Assembly: GCF_000412695.1 (NCBI RefSeq)
Contig: NC_021499.1
Coordinates: 4,092,001-4,156,000 of the forward strand
DNA: 64,000 nucleotides
DNA from: Pseudomonas resinovorans NBRC 106553
Lineage (GTDB): Bacteria > Pseudomonadota > Gammaproteobacteria > Pseudomonadales > Pseudomonadaceae
Direction: 5' to 3'
In this document: positions 1 to 8,418 of the stretch, piece by piece
Layout: each line of letters opens with the position of its first letter
How positions within the stretch are numbered: the stretch's first letter is position 1
Notes under the pieces: model-generated
Database searches by the model: none
What the model saw: only the letters and a program-made list of their open reading frames with translations
Told to the model about the DNA's origin: nothing
Translations under genes and position numbers: made by a program

Positions 1-1692
1 GGTGATCGGGTTGCCGGCCTGGTCATGGCCCAGCACGTCCTGCTCGATATCGAAGCGCACGGTACCGGCGATGGCGTAGGCCACCACCAGCGGCGGCGAG
101 GCCAGGAACGCCTGCTTGGCGTAGGGGTGGATGCGGCCGTCGAAGTTGCGGTTACCGCTTAGTACCGCCGTGGCGTACAGGTCACGGTCGATGATTTCCT
201 GCTGGATCACCGGATCGAGCGCGCCGGACATGCCGTTGCAGGTGGTGCAGGCGTAGGCGACGATGCCGAAGCCGAGCTTCTCCAGCTCCGGCAGCAGGCC
301 GGACTCTTCCAGGTACAGCTTGGCCACCTTGGAGCCTGGCGCGAAGGAGGACTTCACCCAGGGCTTGCGCACCAGGCCGAGGTCGTTGGCCTTCTTCGCC
401 AGCAGGCCCGCAGCCACCACGTTGCGCGGGTTGGAGGTGTTGGTGCAGCTGGTGATGGCGGCGATGATCACCGCGCCATCGGGCATCAGGCCATCCGCCT
501 CTTCGGCCTTGCCGGACTCCAGCTTGGCTTCGTCGGCGATGCCGCGCTCTGCCAGGGCCGAGGTCGGCAGGCGACGGTGCGGGTTGGACGGACCAGCCAT
601 GTTGCGCACCACGGTGGACAGGTCGAACTCCAGCACACGCTCGTACTCGGCGGTGACCAGGGCGTCGGCCCAGAGGCCGGTGGTCTTGGCGTAGTTCTCC
701 ACCAGCGCTACCTGCTCGGGCTCGCGGCCGGTGAGCTTGAGGTAGTCGATGGTCTGCTGGTCGATGTAGAACATCGCAGCCGTGGCGCCGTATTCCGGGC
801 ACATGTTGGAGATGGTCGCGCGGTCGCCGATGGACAGGCTGTCGGCACCCTCGCCGAAGAACTCGACATAGGCGCCTACCACCTTCTCCTTGCGCAGGAA
901 CTCGGTCAGGGCCAGGACGATGTCGGTGGCGGTGATGCCGGGCTGGCGCTTGCCGGCCAGGCGCACGCCGACGATGTCGGGCAGGCGCATCATCGAGGCG
1001 CGGCCGAGCATCACGGTCTCGGCTTCGAGGCCGCCGACGCCGACGGCGATCACGCCCAGGGCGTCAACGTGGGGGGTGTGGCTGTCGGTGCCGACGCAGG
1101 TGTCGGGGAAAGCCACGCCGCCGCGCGCCTGGATCACCGGGCTCATTTTCTCCAGGTTGATCTGGTGCATGATGCCGTTGCCGGCCGGGATCACGTCGAC
1201 GTTCTTGAACGCGGTCTTGGTCCACTCGATGAAGTGGAAGCGGTCCTCGTTACGACGCTCTTCCACGGCGCGGTTCTTCTCGAAGGCGTCCGGGTCGGAA
1301 CCACCGAATTCCACGGCCAGGGAGTGGTCGACGATCAGCTGGGTCGGCACCACCGGGTTGACCTTGGACGGGTCACCGCCCTGCTCGGCAATGGCGTCGC
1401 GCAGGCCGGCCAGGTCCACCAGCGCGGTCTGGCCGAGGATGTCGTGGCAGACCACGCGGGCCGGGTACCAGGGGAAGTCCAGGTCACGCTTGCGCTCGAT
1501 CAGCTGCTTCAGCGAATCGGTCAGCGCGGCCGGATCGCAGCGGCGTACCAGTTGCTCGGCCAGCACCCGGGAGGTGTACGGCAGGCCGGCGTAGGCGCCC
1601 GGGGCGATGGCATCCACCGCCTCGCGGGTATCGAAGTAGTCCAGCGCCGTACCGGGCAGGCTCTTGCGGTATTGGCTGTTCATGCTGTTCAT
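1..1692 (-). CDS. acnD: Fe/S-dependent 2-methylcitrate dehydratase AcnD (partial, 3' end outside window)
   Basis: Aconitase-family enzyme of the methylcitrate cycle that dehydrates 2-methylcitrate to 2-methyl-cis-aconitate, usually together with the isomerase PrpF. About 564 codons are visible of a family length near 860; the C-terminal swivel domain lies beyond base 1. The [4Fe-4S] ligands are visible as a Cys in ITSCTNTSNP and two Cys in ACTTCNGMSG, and VCHDILGQTALVDLAGLRD is typical of the family. Two in-frame ATGs (1692 and 1683) open a tandem repeat of the same three codons. The first is preferred because AAGGA lies about 8 nt upstream of it. The gene follows the prpC stop by 2 nt, so the two are surely co-transcribed. 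The choice of AcnD over AcnA rests on its place in the prp operon. Confidence 0.95.
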   Translation of the reverse strand, partial: MNSMNSQYRKSLPGTALDYFDTREAVDAIAPGAYAGLPYTSRVLAEQLVRRCDPAALTDSLKQLIERKRDLDFPWYPARVVCHDILGQTALVDLAGLRDAIAEQGGDPSKVNPVVPTQLIVDHSLAVEFGGSDPDAFEKNRAVEERRNEDRFHFIEWTKTAFKNVDVIPAGNGIMHQINLEKMSPVIQARGGVAFPDTCVGTDSHTPHVDALGVIAVGVGGLEAETVMLGRASMMRLPDIVGVRLAGKRQPGITATDIVLALTEFLRKEKVVGAYVEFFGEGADSLSIGDRATISNMCPEYGATAAMFYIDQQTIDYLKLTGREPEQVALVENYAKTTGLWADALVTAEYERVLEFDLSTVVRNMAGPSNPHRRLPTSALAERGIADEAKLESGKAEEADGLMPDGAVIIAAITSCTNTSNPRNVVAAGLLAKKANDLGLVRKPWVKSSFAPGSKVAKLYLEESGLLPELEKLGFGIVAYACTTCNGMSGALDPVIQQEIIDRDLYATAVLSGNRNFDGRIHPYAKQAFLASPPLVVAYAIAGTVRFDIEQDVLGHDQAGNPIT

Positions 1693-1694
1693 GA

Positions 1695-2852
1695 TTAGGG
1701 ACGGTCCTTGAGGGGCACGAATTTCAGATCTTCCGGGCCGACGTAGTTGGCGCTCGGGCGGATGATCTTGCCGTCGATGCGCTGCTCGATGACGTGGGAG
1801 GACCAGCCGGAGGTACGGGCGATCACGAACAGCGGGGTGAACATGGCGGTGGGCACGCCCATCATGTGGTAGCTGACGGCGCTGAACCAGTCGAGGTTGG
1901 GGAACATCTTCTTGATTTCCCACATGGTCGACTCGAGGCGCTCGGCGATGTCGAACATCTTGGTGTTGCTCTGCTCGGCCGAGAGCTCGCGAGCCACTTC
2001 CTTGATCACTTTGTTGCGCGGGTCGGACACGGTGTAGACCGGGTGGCCGAAGCCGATCACCACTTCCTTCTTCTCGACACGGGCGCGGATATCGGCCTCA
2101 GCCTCGTCCGGGTTGTCGTAGCGCTTCTGGATCTCGAAGGCCACTTCGTTGGCGCCGCCATGCTTGGGCCCGCGCAGCGCGCCGATGGCGCCGGCGATGC
2201 AGGAGAACATGTCAGAACCGGTGCCGGCGATCACCCGCGAGGTGAAGGTGGAAGCGTTGAACTCATGCTCGGCGTAGAGGATCAGCGAGGTGTGCATGGC
2301 GCGCACCCAGGATTCGCGCGGCTTCTCGCCATGCAGCAGGTGCAGGAAGTGGCCGCCGATGGAGTCGTCGTCGGTTTCCACGTCGATGCGCTTGCCGTTG
2401 TGGCTGAAGTGGTACCAGTAGAGCAGCGCGGAGCCGAGGGAAGCCATCAGCTTGTCGGCGATATCACGGGCGCCCGGATGGTTGTGGTCGTCCTTCTCCG
2501 GCGACAGGCAGCCCAGCACAGACACCGCGGTGCGCATCACGTCCATCGGGTGGGCGGACGGCGGCAGTTGCTCGAGGGCGGCCTTGACGCCAGCCGGCAG
2601 GCCGCGCAGGGCCTTCAGCTTGGTCTTGTAGCCAGCCAGTTCGGCAACGTTCGGCAGTTTGCCGTGGACCAGCAGGTGGGCGATTTCCTCGAACTCGCAG
2701 GAGGTGGCGAAGTCGAGAATGTCATAGCCGCGATAGTGCAGGTCGTTGCCGGTACGGCCGACGGTGCACAGGGCGGTATTGCCGGCGGCGGTACCGCTCA
2801 GGGCCACGGATTTCTTCGGTTTGAAGGCAGTGGTGGTTTCGCTGGCGCTCAT
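1695..2852 (-). CDS. prpC: 2-methylcitrate synthase PrpC
   Basis: Condenses propionyl-CoA with oxaloacetate to 2-methylcitrate, the entry step of the methylcitrate cycle in the cytosol. The 385-residue protein has the citrate synthase fold with the catalytic set visible by position: His231 in GPKHGGANE, His270 in GFGHPVY and Asp321 in NLDWFSA. The short length and sequence style fit methylcitrate synthase rather than the 428-residue GltA type. The start has a strong GAGGAG ribosome site. It is the third gene of the prp operon, 84 nt after prpB, with a stem-loop in the gap, and 2 nt before acnD. Expression is expected to follow the GntR regulator at the head of the operon. Confidence 0.97.
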   Translation of the reverse strand: MSASETTTAFKPKKSVALSGTAAGNTALCTVGRTGNDLHYRGYDILDFATSCEFEEIAHLLVHGKLPNVAELAGYKTKLKALRGLPAGVKAALEQLPPSAHPMDVMRTAVSVLGCLSPEKDDHNHPGARDIADKLMASLGSALLYWYHFSHNGKRIDVETDDDSIGGHFLHLLHGEKPRESWVRAMHTSLILYAEHEFNASTFTSRVIAGTGSDMFSCIAGAIGALRGPKHGGANEVAFEIQKRYDNPDEAEADIRARVEKKEVVIGFGHPVYTVSDPRNKVIKEVARELSAEQSNTKMFDIAERLESTMWEIKKMFPNLDWFSAVSYHMMGVPTAMFTPLFVIARTSGWSSHVIEQRIDGKIIRPSANYVGPEDLKFVPLKDRP

Positions 2853-2901
2853 CGCTTGAATCTCCTCATCTATATCCGGTTGCTTGCGTCTTTTTTTATG
2901 C

Positions 2902-2930
2902 GCAGGCCGCCCGCTTGGCGAGCGGCCTGC
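2902..2930. other. Stem-loop between prpB and prpC
   Basis: GCAGGCCGC pairs with GCGGCCTGC across an 11-nt loop, in the 84-nt gap of the prp operon. On the transcribed minus strand the stem is followed by an A-rich run and not by T residues, so it does not look like an intrinsic terminator for prpB. It may protect the 3' end of a processed prpB transcript or set the ratio of PrpB to PrpC; that role is inference. Confidence 0.5.
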
Positions 2931-2936
2931 TTCCGG

Positions 2937-3821
2937 TCATTTCTTGGCGGCGAACAGGGCGTCGAGCTTCTGCTCGAAGGCGTGGTAGCCGATGCGGTCG
3001 TACAGCTCCGCACGAGTCTGCATGAGGTCGATGACCTCTTTCTGATGGCCGTCGCGGCGGATGGCGGTATAGACGGCTTCAGCTGCCTTGTTGGCGGCGC
3101 GGAAGGCCGACAGCGGATACAGCTGGATGGCCACGCCGACCGAGGCCAGCTCATCGCGGGAGAACAGCGGGGTGGCGCCGAACTCGGTGATGTTGGCCAG
3201 CACCGGCACGTCCAGGGCCTCGACGAAGCGCTTGTAGGTGGGCAGGTCATAGGCGGCCTCGGCGAAGATGCCGTCGGCGCCCGCCTCCACGTAACGCTGG
3301 CAGCGCTCGATGGCGGCATCCACGCCTTCGGCCTGGATGGCGTCGGTGCGGGCGATCAGGAAGAAGTTCGGATCGGTCTTGGCATCGGCGGCGGCGCGGA
3401 CGCGGTCGACCATTTCCTCGGTGGAGACGATTTCCTTGCCCGGACGGTGGCCGCAGCGCTTGGCGCCGACCTGGTCTTCGATATGGGCGGCGGCGGCGCC
3501 GGCCTTGATCAGGTTCTTGACCGTGCGCTCGATGTTGAAGGCGCTGGGGCCGAAGCCGGTATCGATATCCACCAGCAGCGGCAGGTCGCAGACGTCGGTG
3601 ATGCGGCGCACGTCGGTGAGCACGTCGTCCAGGGTGTTGATGCCCAGGTCCGGCAGGCCCAGCGAACCGGCGGCGACACCGCCACCGGACAGGTAGATGG
3701 CCTTGAAGCCGGCACGCTTGGCCAGCAGCGCGTGGTTGGCGTTGATGGCGCCGATCACCTGCAGCGGATGTTCTTCGGCGATGGCGTCGCGGAAGCGCTG
3801 GCCGGCGGTTTTCTGACTCAT
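2937..3821 (-). CDS. prpB: 2-methylisocitrate lyase PrpB
   Basis: Cleaves 2-methylisocitrate to pyruvate and succinate, the last step of the methylcitrate cycle. The 294-residue protein has the isocitrate lyase/PEP mutase barrel. The catalytic loop [10 protein letters not shown] carries Cys123, and the Mg-binding acidic motif DIDTGFG is at 85-91. The length is that of PrpB, well below that of AceA (about 430-530). Its ATG overlaps the stop of the upstream GntR regulator by 4 nt (ATGA), so translation is probably coupled. Confidence 0.97.
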   Translation of the reverse strand: MSQKTAGQRFRDAIAEEHPLQVIGAINANHALLAKRAGFKAIYLSGGGVAAGSLGLPDLGINTLDDVLTDVRRITDVCDLPLLVDIDTGFGPSAFNIERTVKNLIKAGAAAAHIEDQVGAKRCGHRPGKEIVSTEEMVDRVRAAADAKTDPNFFLIARTDAIQAEGVDAAIERCQRYVEAGADGIFAEAAYDLPTYKRFVEALDVPVLANITEFGATPLFSRDELASVGVAIQLYPLSAFRAANKAAEAVYTAIRRDGHQKEVIDLMQTRAELYDRIGYHAFEQKLDALFAAKK

Positions 3822-4540
3822 GACTCACCTCGTGTCTTGGACGGGTTGGCGAGCGCTCCCTGGTAGTGGCGCTCGATATTGCGCTTGGAAGCACCGATGT
3901 GACGGCGCATCAGCAACTCGGCCAGTTCGCCGTCACGATCGGCGATGGCATCGAGAATTCGGTGGTGCTCGTTGAAGGCCTGGCGAGGCCGGTTCGGCAC
4001 GGAGGAAAACTGCAGGCGGTACATGCGCACGAGCTGGTAGAGCTCGCCGCAGAGCATCTTGGTCAGGGTCTGGTTGCCGCTGCCCTGGATGATCCGGTAG
4101 TGGAAGTCGAAGTCGCCTTCCTGCTGGTAGTAGCCGCGGCCGGCCTGGAAGGCCTCGTCGCGCTCATGGGTATCCAGCAGCCGGCGCAGCTCGTCGATCT
4201 CGCCCTGGGTCATGCGCTCGGCGGCCAGGCGGCACGCCATGCCTTCGAGGGATTCGCGTATTTCGTAGAGCTCGATCAGCTCGGCATGACTGAGGGCGAC
4301 GACCCGCGCACCGACATGGGGCACTCGCACCAGCAGCCGCTGGCCCTCCAGCCGGTGGATCGCTTCGCGCAGCGGACCGCGGCTGATGCCGTAGGTACGC
4401 GCAAGCTCAGGCTCGGAGATCTTGCTGCCTGGGGCGATCTCGCCGCGCACGATGGCCGCCTGGATACGCCGGAAGACACTCTCGGCGAGGGTTTCCGAGT
4501 CCAGCGGTTCAGCGGCAGTGATTTCAGTATCGTCCAGCAT
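3818..4540 (-). CDS. GntR/FadR-family regulator of the prp operon (PrpR/PmiR type)
   Basis: A 240-residue GntR regulator with an N-terminal winged helix (about 20-85, including [17 protein letters not shown]) and a C-terminal FCD effector domain. The FCD metal-ligand pattern is visible as DFHYRI, EHHRIL and MRRHIG. It heads the prpB-prpC-acnD operon and overlaps prpB by 4 nt. In P. aeruginosa the gene at this place (PA0797, PmiR) is reported to respond to 2-methylisocitrate, and the same role is inferred here. The open frame extends 20 codons upstream to 4600, but the ATG at 4540 is preferred because the longer form would run through the promoter. Two FadR-type palindromes flank its promoter, which suggests autoregulation. 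Confidence 0.9.
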   Translation of the reverse strand: MLDDTEITAAEPLDSETLAESVFRRIQAAIVRGEIAPGSKISEPELARTYGISRGPLREAIHRLEGQRLLVRVPHVGARVVALSHAELIELYEIRESLEGMACRLAAERMTQGEIDELRRLLDTHERDEAFQAGRGYYQQEGDFDFHYRIIQGSGNQTLTKMLCGELYQLVRMYRLQFSSVPNRPRQAFNEHHRILDAIADRDGELAELLMRRHIGASKRNIERHYQGALANPSKTRGES

Positions 4541-4541
4541 G

Positions 4542-4553
4542 ATTGTCGACACA
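4542..4553. promoter_or_regulatory. Candidate operator O2 of the prp GntR regulator
   Basis: Contains the perfect 8-bp palindrome TGTCGACA, also the core of the upstream site, within TTGTCGACAC. This fits the FadR-subfamily pattern TNGTNNACNA except at the last base. It lies immediately upstream of the regulator's ATG, so bound protein could block transcription or ribosome access. Confidence 0.5.
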
Positions 4554-4571
4554 TTCTTGTTTGGTGAGGCA

Positions 4572-4600
4572 AAACTATCGCCACAAGAAGGTCGTGTCAA
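4572..4600 (-). promoter_or_regulatory. Sigma-70 type promoter of the prp operon
   Basis: On the minus strand a perfect TTGACA (-35, plus-strand 4595-4600) is followed by a 17-nt spacer and TAGTTT (-10, plus-strand 4572-4577). Transcription would begin near 4565, about 25 nt before the regulator's ATG at 4540. The promoter lies between the two palindromes at 4542-4553 and 4615-4626. Confidence 0.6.
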
Positions 4601-4614
4601 ACCTCATTCGACGA

Positions 4615-4626
4615 ATTGTCGACAAT
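4615..4626. promoter_or_regulatory. Candidate operator O1 of the prp GntR regulator
   Basis: ATTGTCGACAAT is a perfect 12-bp palindrome and an exact match to the FadR-subfamily operator pattern TNGT-NN-ACNA. Its centre is 73 bp from that of the second site, close to seven helical turns, and it sits just upstream of the -35 box. Confidence 0.65.
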
Positions 4627-4689
4627 CTGTCTAATAGCCAAAATACCGGGAGCACCATCATGCTCCGCTACTTGCCGCCATAAGCGGCT

Positions 4690-4718
4690 GTCCCAGCGGA
4701 AAATCCGCGTGTTAGAAT
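4690..4718 (+). promoter_or_regulatory. Possible promoter of the retropepsin operon
   Basis: TAGAAT at 4713-4718 is a fair -10 box for the three genes that start at 4844. The matching -35 region (GTCCCA at 4690-4695, 17-nt spacer) is poor. Within 4541-4843 nothing else is recognisable apart from the prp promoter and its two operators. Confidence 0.3.
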
Positions 4719-4843
4719 GCGCGCCGCCAGCGCCAGTCTGGGCGCCAAAGACTTGCCTGCTAGACTCCCAGACCAGGCGCCGCAGCCATGAAGGCCGTGG
4801 GCCGGGCTCCTGGACCGATGACCGCGTTACGCTCAAAGGACTT

Positions 4844-5380
4844 ATGACACTCAAGCCCTTCGCCCTGTTTACCTTCCTGCTCGCCCTCCCCGGCCTCGGT
4901 TTCGCCACCGAGAAGACCGTCTACGGCCTCAATGAATACGCCAAGCTGAAGGATCTTGACCTGGTCGTCGCCGCCAAGCTCGACACGGGCGCCAAGACGG
5001 CTTCCCTCAGCGCGCGTGACATCAAGCGCTTCAAGAAGGACGGCGAGACCTGGGTACGTTTCTACCTGGCCATCGACGACGCTCACGAACACCCGATCGA
5101 GCGCCCCCTTGCACGAATCAGCAAGATCAAGCGCCGCGCCGGAGACTTCGATCCCGACGAAGGCAAGACCTATACCGCCCGCCCGGTCATCGAACTGGAC
5201 GTGTGCATGGGCAAGGCCCTGCGGCAGATCGAAGTGAACCTCACCGACCGTAGTGCTTTCCAATACCCGCTTCTGATCGGTTCCGAGGCGCTCAAGCGCT
5301 TCGATGCACAGATCGACCCGAGCCTTAAATACGCAGCCGGCAAACCCGATTGCACCACCGACGCAAACTCTGACGAGTAA
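4844..5380 (+). CDS. Retropepsin-like aspartic protease, RimB/RloA (DUF785) family
   Basis: A 178-residue protein with a cleavable-looking N-terminal signal (about 1-20, LALPGLGFA), so probably periplasmic. The core is a single-domain aspartic protease: KLDTGAKTASL (about 43-53) carries the DTGA active-site triad of retropepsins. One such motif per chain means it would act as a homodimer. Relatives were long labelled ATP-dependent zinc protease, but no ATP or zinc motif is visible here. It opens a tight operon with a transglutaminase-like 7TM protein and an ATP-grasp ligase-like protein, an arrangement linked in Pseudomonas to osmotic tolerance (RloA/RloB/RloC names, from memory). The start at 4844 is preferred over upstream in-frame starts because it gives the signal peptide. 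The substrate is unknown. Confidence 0.85.
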   Translation: MTLKPFALFTFLLALPGLGFATEKTVYGLNEYAKLKDLDLVVAAKLDTGAKTASLSARDIKRFKKDGETWVRFYLAIDDAHEHPIERPLARISKIKRRAGDFDPDEGKTYTARPVIELDVCMGKALRQIEVNLTDRSAFQYPLLIGSEALKRFDAQIDPSLKYAAGKPDCTTDANSDE

Positions 5381-5385
5381 CCGAC

Positions 5386-6912
5386 ATGCGCTCTCTTACC
5401 CTGCATCTGAAAGTCCTGATCACCCTGTTGGTGAGCCTGGGCGTTCTGATAACGGCCTACCAGATTTTCATCCAGGGCATTCCGATCACCGAGGATGCGA
5501 CCGACGACCTCTGGAACATCGACGCCAAGGTCGAGTTCGTCGCCAATCCGCGCGACCCGGTCAAGGTGCAGATGTTCGTCCCGCCGCTGAACCGGGACTA
5601 CGTCAGCCTCAATGAGAGCTTCATCTCCAACAACTACGGGGTGAGCATCAACCGCGCCGACGGCAACCGCCGGGTGACCTGGTCCGCCCGTCGCGCCAGC
5701 GGCAACCAGACCCTCTACTACCGCCTGGTGCTGACCAAGCGCTACAGCGGCGAGAAAGCCAAGGACAAGGGTCCGATCTTCCGCGACAGCATCGCGGTGG
5801 AAGGCCCCGAGAAGATCGCCGCCGAAGCCCTGCTGGCCCCCATCCGCCAGCACTCGGCCGACGTCGAGACCTTCATCAGCGAGACCATCAAGCGGGTCAA
5901 CAACCTCAACGACGACAACGTCAAGCTGCTGCTGGCCGGTGACCCGAGCACCCCCAACAAGGCCCGCGTGATCGAGCTGCTGCTGTCCATCGCCCATGTG
6001 CCGATGGAGCGCGTGCACACCATCCGCCTGGCGGCCGACCAGCCGCAGAGCCCCGAGCTCTGGCTGCGCAGCTTCAACGGCGAGAACTGGCTGTACTTCA
6101 ACCCGGAATCCGGTGAACAGGGCCTGCCGTCCGACCGTCTGGTCTGGTGGGTGGGCGATGACCCGCTGATCACCGTCGACGGCGGCAAGAAACCCCAGGT
6201 GACCTTCAGCCTGAACAACAGCGAGATGAACGCCATCCGCCTGGCCAAGCTGACTGACGAGAACACCGACGCCGACTTCCTCGAGTACTCGCTCTACGGC
6301 CTGCCGCTGCAGACCCAGCAGACCTACCAGATCATGATCATGATCCCGATCGGCGTGCTGGTGATCCTGATCCTGCGCAACCTCGGCGGCCTGCAGACGC
6401 TGGGTACCTTCACCCCGGTGCTGATCGCCCTCGCCTTCCGCGAGACCCAGTTGGGCTTTGGCATCGTGCTGTTCACCATCATCACCGCGCTCGGCCTGTC
6501 ACTACGTTCCTACCTGGAACACCTGAAGTTGCAGATGCTGCCAAGGCTATCGGTGGTGCTGACGTTCGTGGTGGTGCTGATCGCCGTGATCAGCCTGCTC
6601 AGCCACAAGCTGGGCCTGGAACGCGGCCTGTCGGTCGCCCTGTTCCCAATGGTGATCCTGACCATGACCATCGAACGCCTGTCCATCACCTGGGAAGAGC
6701 GCGGCGGCGGCCATGCCTTCAAGGTGGCCATCGGCACCCTGGTCGCGGCTACCCTGGCGCACCTGCTGATGACCGTGCCGGAGCTGACCTACTTCATCTT
6801 CACCTTCCCGGCAGTGCTGTTGATCATGGTGGGCTTCATGCTGGCGATGGGTCGCTACCGCGGCTACCGCCTGACCGAACTCTTCCGCTTCAAAGCCTTC
6901 CTGAAGGACTGA
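5386..6912 (+). CDS. Inactive transglutaminase-like domain fused to seven membrane helices (RloB type)
   Basis: A 508-residue inner-membrane protein. One membrane segment near residues 8-28 is followed by a large periplasmic region (about 30-310) of the UUP/transglutaminase-like kind, and then by a cluster of hydrophobic helices from about 317 to 495. The whole protein contains no cysteine, so the Cys-His-Asp triad of transglutaminases cannot be present; this agrees with the family label 'inactive transglutaminase fused to 7 transmembrane helices'. The gene starts 5 nt after the protease stop and ends 3 nt before the ligase gene. The periplasmic domain may bind the peptide or glucan that the other two proteins act on, but that is inference. 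Confidence 0.85.
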   Translation: MRSLTLHLKVLITLLVSLGVLITAYQIFIQGIPITEDATDDLWNIDAKVEFVANPRDPVKVQMFVPPLNRDYVSLNESFISNNYGVSINRADGNRRVTWSARRASGNQTLYYRLVLTKRYSGEKAKDKGPIFRDSIAVEGPEKIAAEALLAPIRQHSADVETFISETIKRVNNLNDDNVKLLLAGDPSTPNKARVIELLLSIAHVPMERVHTIRLAADQPQSPELWLRSFNGENWLYFNPESGEQGLPSDRLVWWVGDDPLITVDGGKKPQVTFSLNNSEMNAIRLAKLTDENTDADFLEYSLYGLPLQTQQTYQIMIMIPIGVLVILILRNLGGLQTLGTFTPVLIALAFRETQLGFGIVLFTIITALGLSLRSYLEHLKLQMLPRLSVVLTFVVVLIAVISLLSHKLGLERGLSVALFPMVILTMTIERLSITWEERGGGHAFKVAIGTLVAATLAHLLMTVPELTYFIFTFPAVLLIMVGFMLAMGRYRGYRLTELFRFKAFLKD

Positions 6913-6915
6913 GCC

Positions 6916-7902
6916 ATGTTCGGCCTGATCAAGACGTGGAAAGCCCTGGAAGCCAAAGGCATCATGGGGATCAACCGACGCAACGCGGACTACGTGCTGA
7001 AGTACAACAAACGGCACCTGTACCCGATCGTCGACGACAAGATCATTACCAAGCAGCGCGCCATCGAGGCGGGGATCCACGTACCGGAAATGTACGGCGT
7101 GATCTCCACCGAGAAGGAAATCGAGAAGCTCAACGAGATCATCGGCGAGCGTAACGACTTCGTGATCAAGCCGGCGCAAGGCGCCGGCGGCGACGGCATC
7201 CTGGTGATCGCCGACCGTTTCGAAGGCCGCTACAAGACGGTATCCGGCAAGATCATCAGCCACGAGGAAATCGAGCACCAGATTTCCTCGATCCTCACCG
7301 GCCTCTACTCCCTCGGCGGGCATCGCGACCGCGCGCTGATCGAGTACCGCGTGACCCCGGACCAGATCTTCAAGAGCATCAGCTACGAAGGTGTACCGGA
7401 CATCCGCATCATCGTGCTGATGGGCTACCCGGTGATGGCCATGCTGCGCCTGCCGACCCGCCAGTCCAACGGCAAGGCCAACCTGCACCAGGGCGCCATC
7501 GGCGTGGGTGTGGACCTGGCCACCGGCGTCACCCTGCGCGGCACCTGGCTGAACAACAAGATCGCCAAGCACCCGGACACCACCAACGCGGTGGACGGCG
7601 TGCAGCTGCCCAACTGGGACGGCTTCATGAAGCTGGCGGCCGGTTGCTACGAGCTGTGCGGCCTGGGCTACATCGGTGTCGACATGGTGCTGGACCAGGA
7701 CAAGGGCCCGTTGATCCTCGAGCTCAACGCCCGCCCCGGCCTGAACATCCAGATCGCCAACGACTGCGGCCTGACCCATCGCGCCCACGCCGTCGAGGCT
7801 CGCCTCGAGGAGCTGAAGGCCAAGGGCATCCAGGAGACCCCGGAAGAACGCGTGCGATTCGCCCAGGAGCTCTTCGGCCATATTCGGCCGGCGGAAGTCT
7901 GA
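6916..7902 (+). CDS. Alpha-L-glutamate ligase-like ATP-grasp protein (RimK-related, RloC type)
   Basis: A 328-residue cytoplasmic protein with an ATP-grasp fold. The glycine-rich loop KPAQGAGGDGI is near residues 90-100, and the Mg/ATP motif ELNARPGLNIQIAN is near 274-287. Relatives of RimK add glutamate residues to a protein or peptide, but this subfamily has no proven substrate. It is the last gene of the operon and is followed by a strong terminator. The pairing of an ATP-grasp ligase with a retropepsin resembles the RimK/RimB pair and suggests a peptide made in the cytoplasm and trimmed outside, which is inference. Confidence 0.85.
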   Translation: MFGLIKTWKALEAKGIMGINRRNADYVLKYNKRHLYPIVDDKIITKQRAIEAGIHVPEMYGVISTEKEIEKLNEIIGERNDFVIKPAQGAGGDGILVIADRFEGRYKTVSGKIISHEEIEHQISSILTGLYSLGGHRDRALIEYRVTPDQIFKSISYEGVPDIRIIVLMGYPVMAMLRLPTRQSNGKANLHQGAIGVGVDLATGVTLRGTWLNNKIAKHPDTTNAVDGVQLPNWDGFMKLAAGCYELCGLGYIGVDMVLDQDKGPLILELNARPGLNIQIANDCGLTHRAHAVEARLEELKAKGIQETPEERVRFAQELFGHIRPAEV

Positions 7903-7918
7903 TCGCCCCTGCGTTGAA

Positions 7919-7946
7919 AAAGCCCGGCCAAGAGCCGGGCTTTTTT
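7919..7946 (+). terminator. Intrinsic terminator of the retropepsin operon
   Basis: AGCCCGGC and GCCGGGCT form an 8-bp GC-rich stem with a 5-nt loop, followed by six T. It lies 17 nt after the ligase stop codon. On the minus strand the run of A becomes T, so it may work both ways. Confidence 0.9.
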
Positions 7947-7964
7947 ATGGGATTCGGAAGCTCA

Positions 7965-8341
7965 GCTAATTTCCGAGCAGGCTGCAGCTTTTCGTTTCGC
8001 CTTCCCAGGCGACTCCCTTTGGCAGTCGACGGAGTGCCGCCCACCCCAAAGGAAGCAAAAGGCTTGCCCCGACATCCGGGTTTGGCTTCGCCAAACTCCC
8101 CTCCTTCCATCCTTGCTCCGGGGGCACGGCGCGAGGGGCCATCCATGGCCCCGCGCGCCTCTCGCGGCATCCATGCCGCTCAACCCCCTCCACAAGGATT
8201 CCACTCGGCCTCCTGAAGGGGCGCTTTGCGCGGCGTCATCCCCTCTGCTCGCTTTCAGATCGGTACAGGCATCAGGACTGCTTCGCGCCTGCCGGCGCGA
8301 GCCCCCCCTCGCCCTTAAGGGAGAGGGGCCGGGGGAGAGGG
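7965..8341 (+). repeat. Structured interspersed repeat, copy A
   Basis: Non-coding element of about 377 bp that fills most of the 515-bp gap between two convergent genes. It shares its whole length with copies at 21421-21763 (reversed) and 52652-53010. Paired segments, in order: CGCCT/AGGCG (7998-8011), CCTTTGG/CCAAAGG (8016-8052), GTTTGGC/GCCAAAC around TTC (8080-8096), GGCGCG-A-GGGGCCAT/ATGGCCCC-G-CGCGCC (8128-8159) and GCGGCAT/ATGCCGC (8164-8179). The last two have the same ATCCAT turn. A GAGAGGG-rich 3' end closes the element. Several of these stems change on both sides between copies. Open frames across it are not genes. Confidence 0.85.
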
Positions 8342-8373
8342 TATGCCGGCCCGCACGGACAACACCCATCATG

Positions 8374-8397
8374 AAAAAGGGGCCCATCAGGCCCCTT
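8374..8397 (-). terminator. Intrinsic terminator of speE
   Basis: AAGGGGCC pairs with GGCCCCTT across a 5-nt loop. On the minus strand the stem is followed by five T (8378-8374). It lies about 20 nt beyond the speE stop. Confidence 0.85.
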
Positions 8398-8418
8398 CTC
8401 TCAACGCTACCCGCAACC

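Noticed and set aside
2902..2930. Terminator between prpB and prpC
   Set aside because: The hairpin is followed by A and not T on the transcribed strand, and prpC and acnD have no promoter of their own that I can see.
1794..3866. A 690-codon open frame on the plus strand across prpC and prpB
   Set aside because: It lies opposite two certain genes, reads as low-complexity Gly/Ala/Val/His-rich sequence, and arises from the high GC of the third codon positions.
7965..8341. CRISPR array or insertion sequence as explanation of the repeats
   Set aside because: Copies are single, kilobases apart, without short regular units, spacers or a transposase gene.
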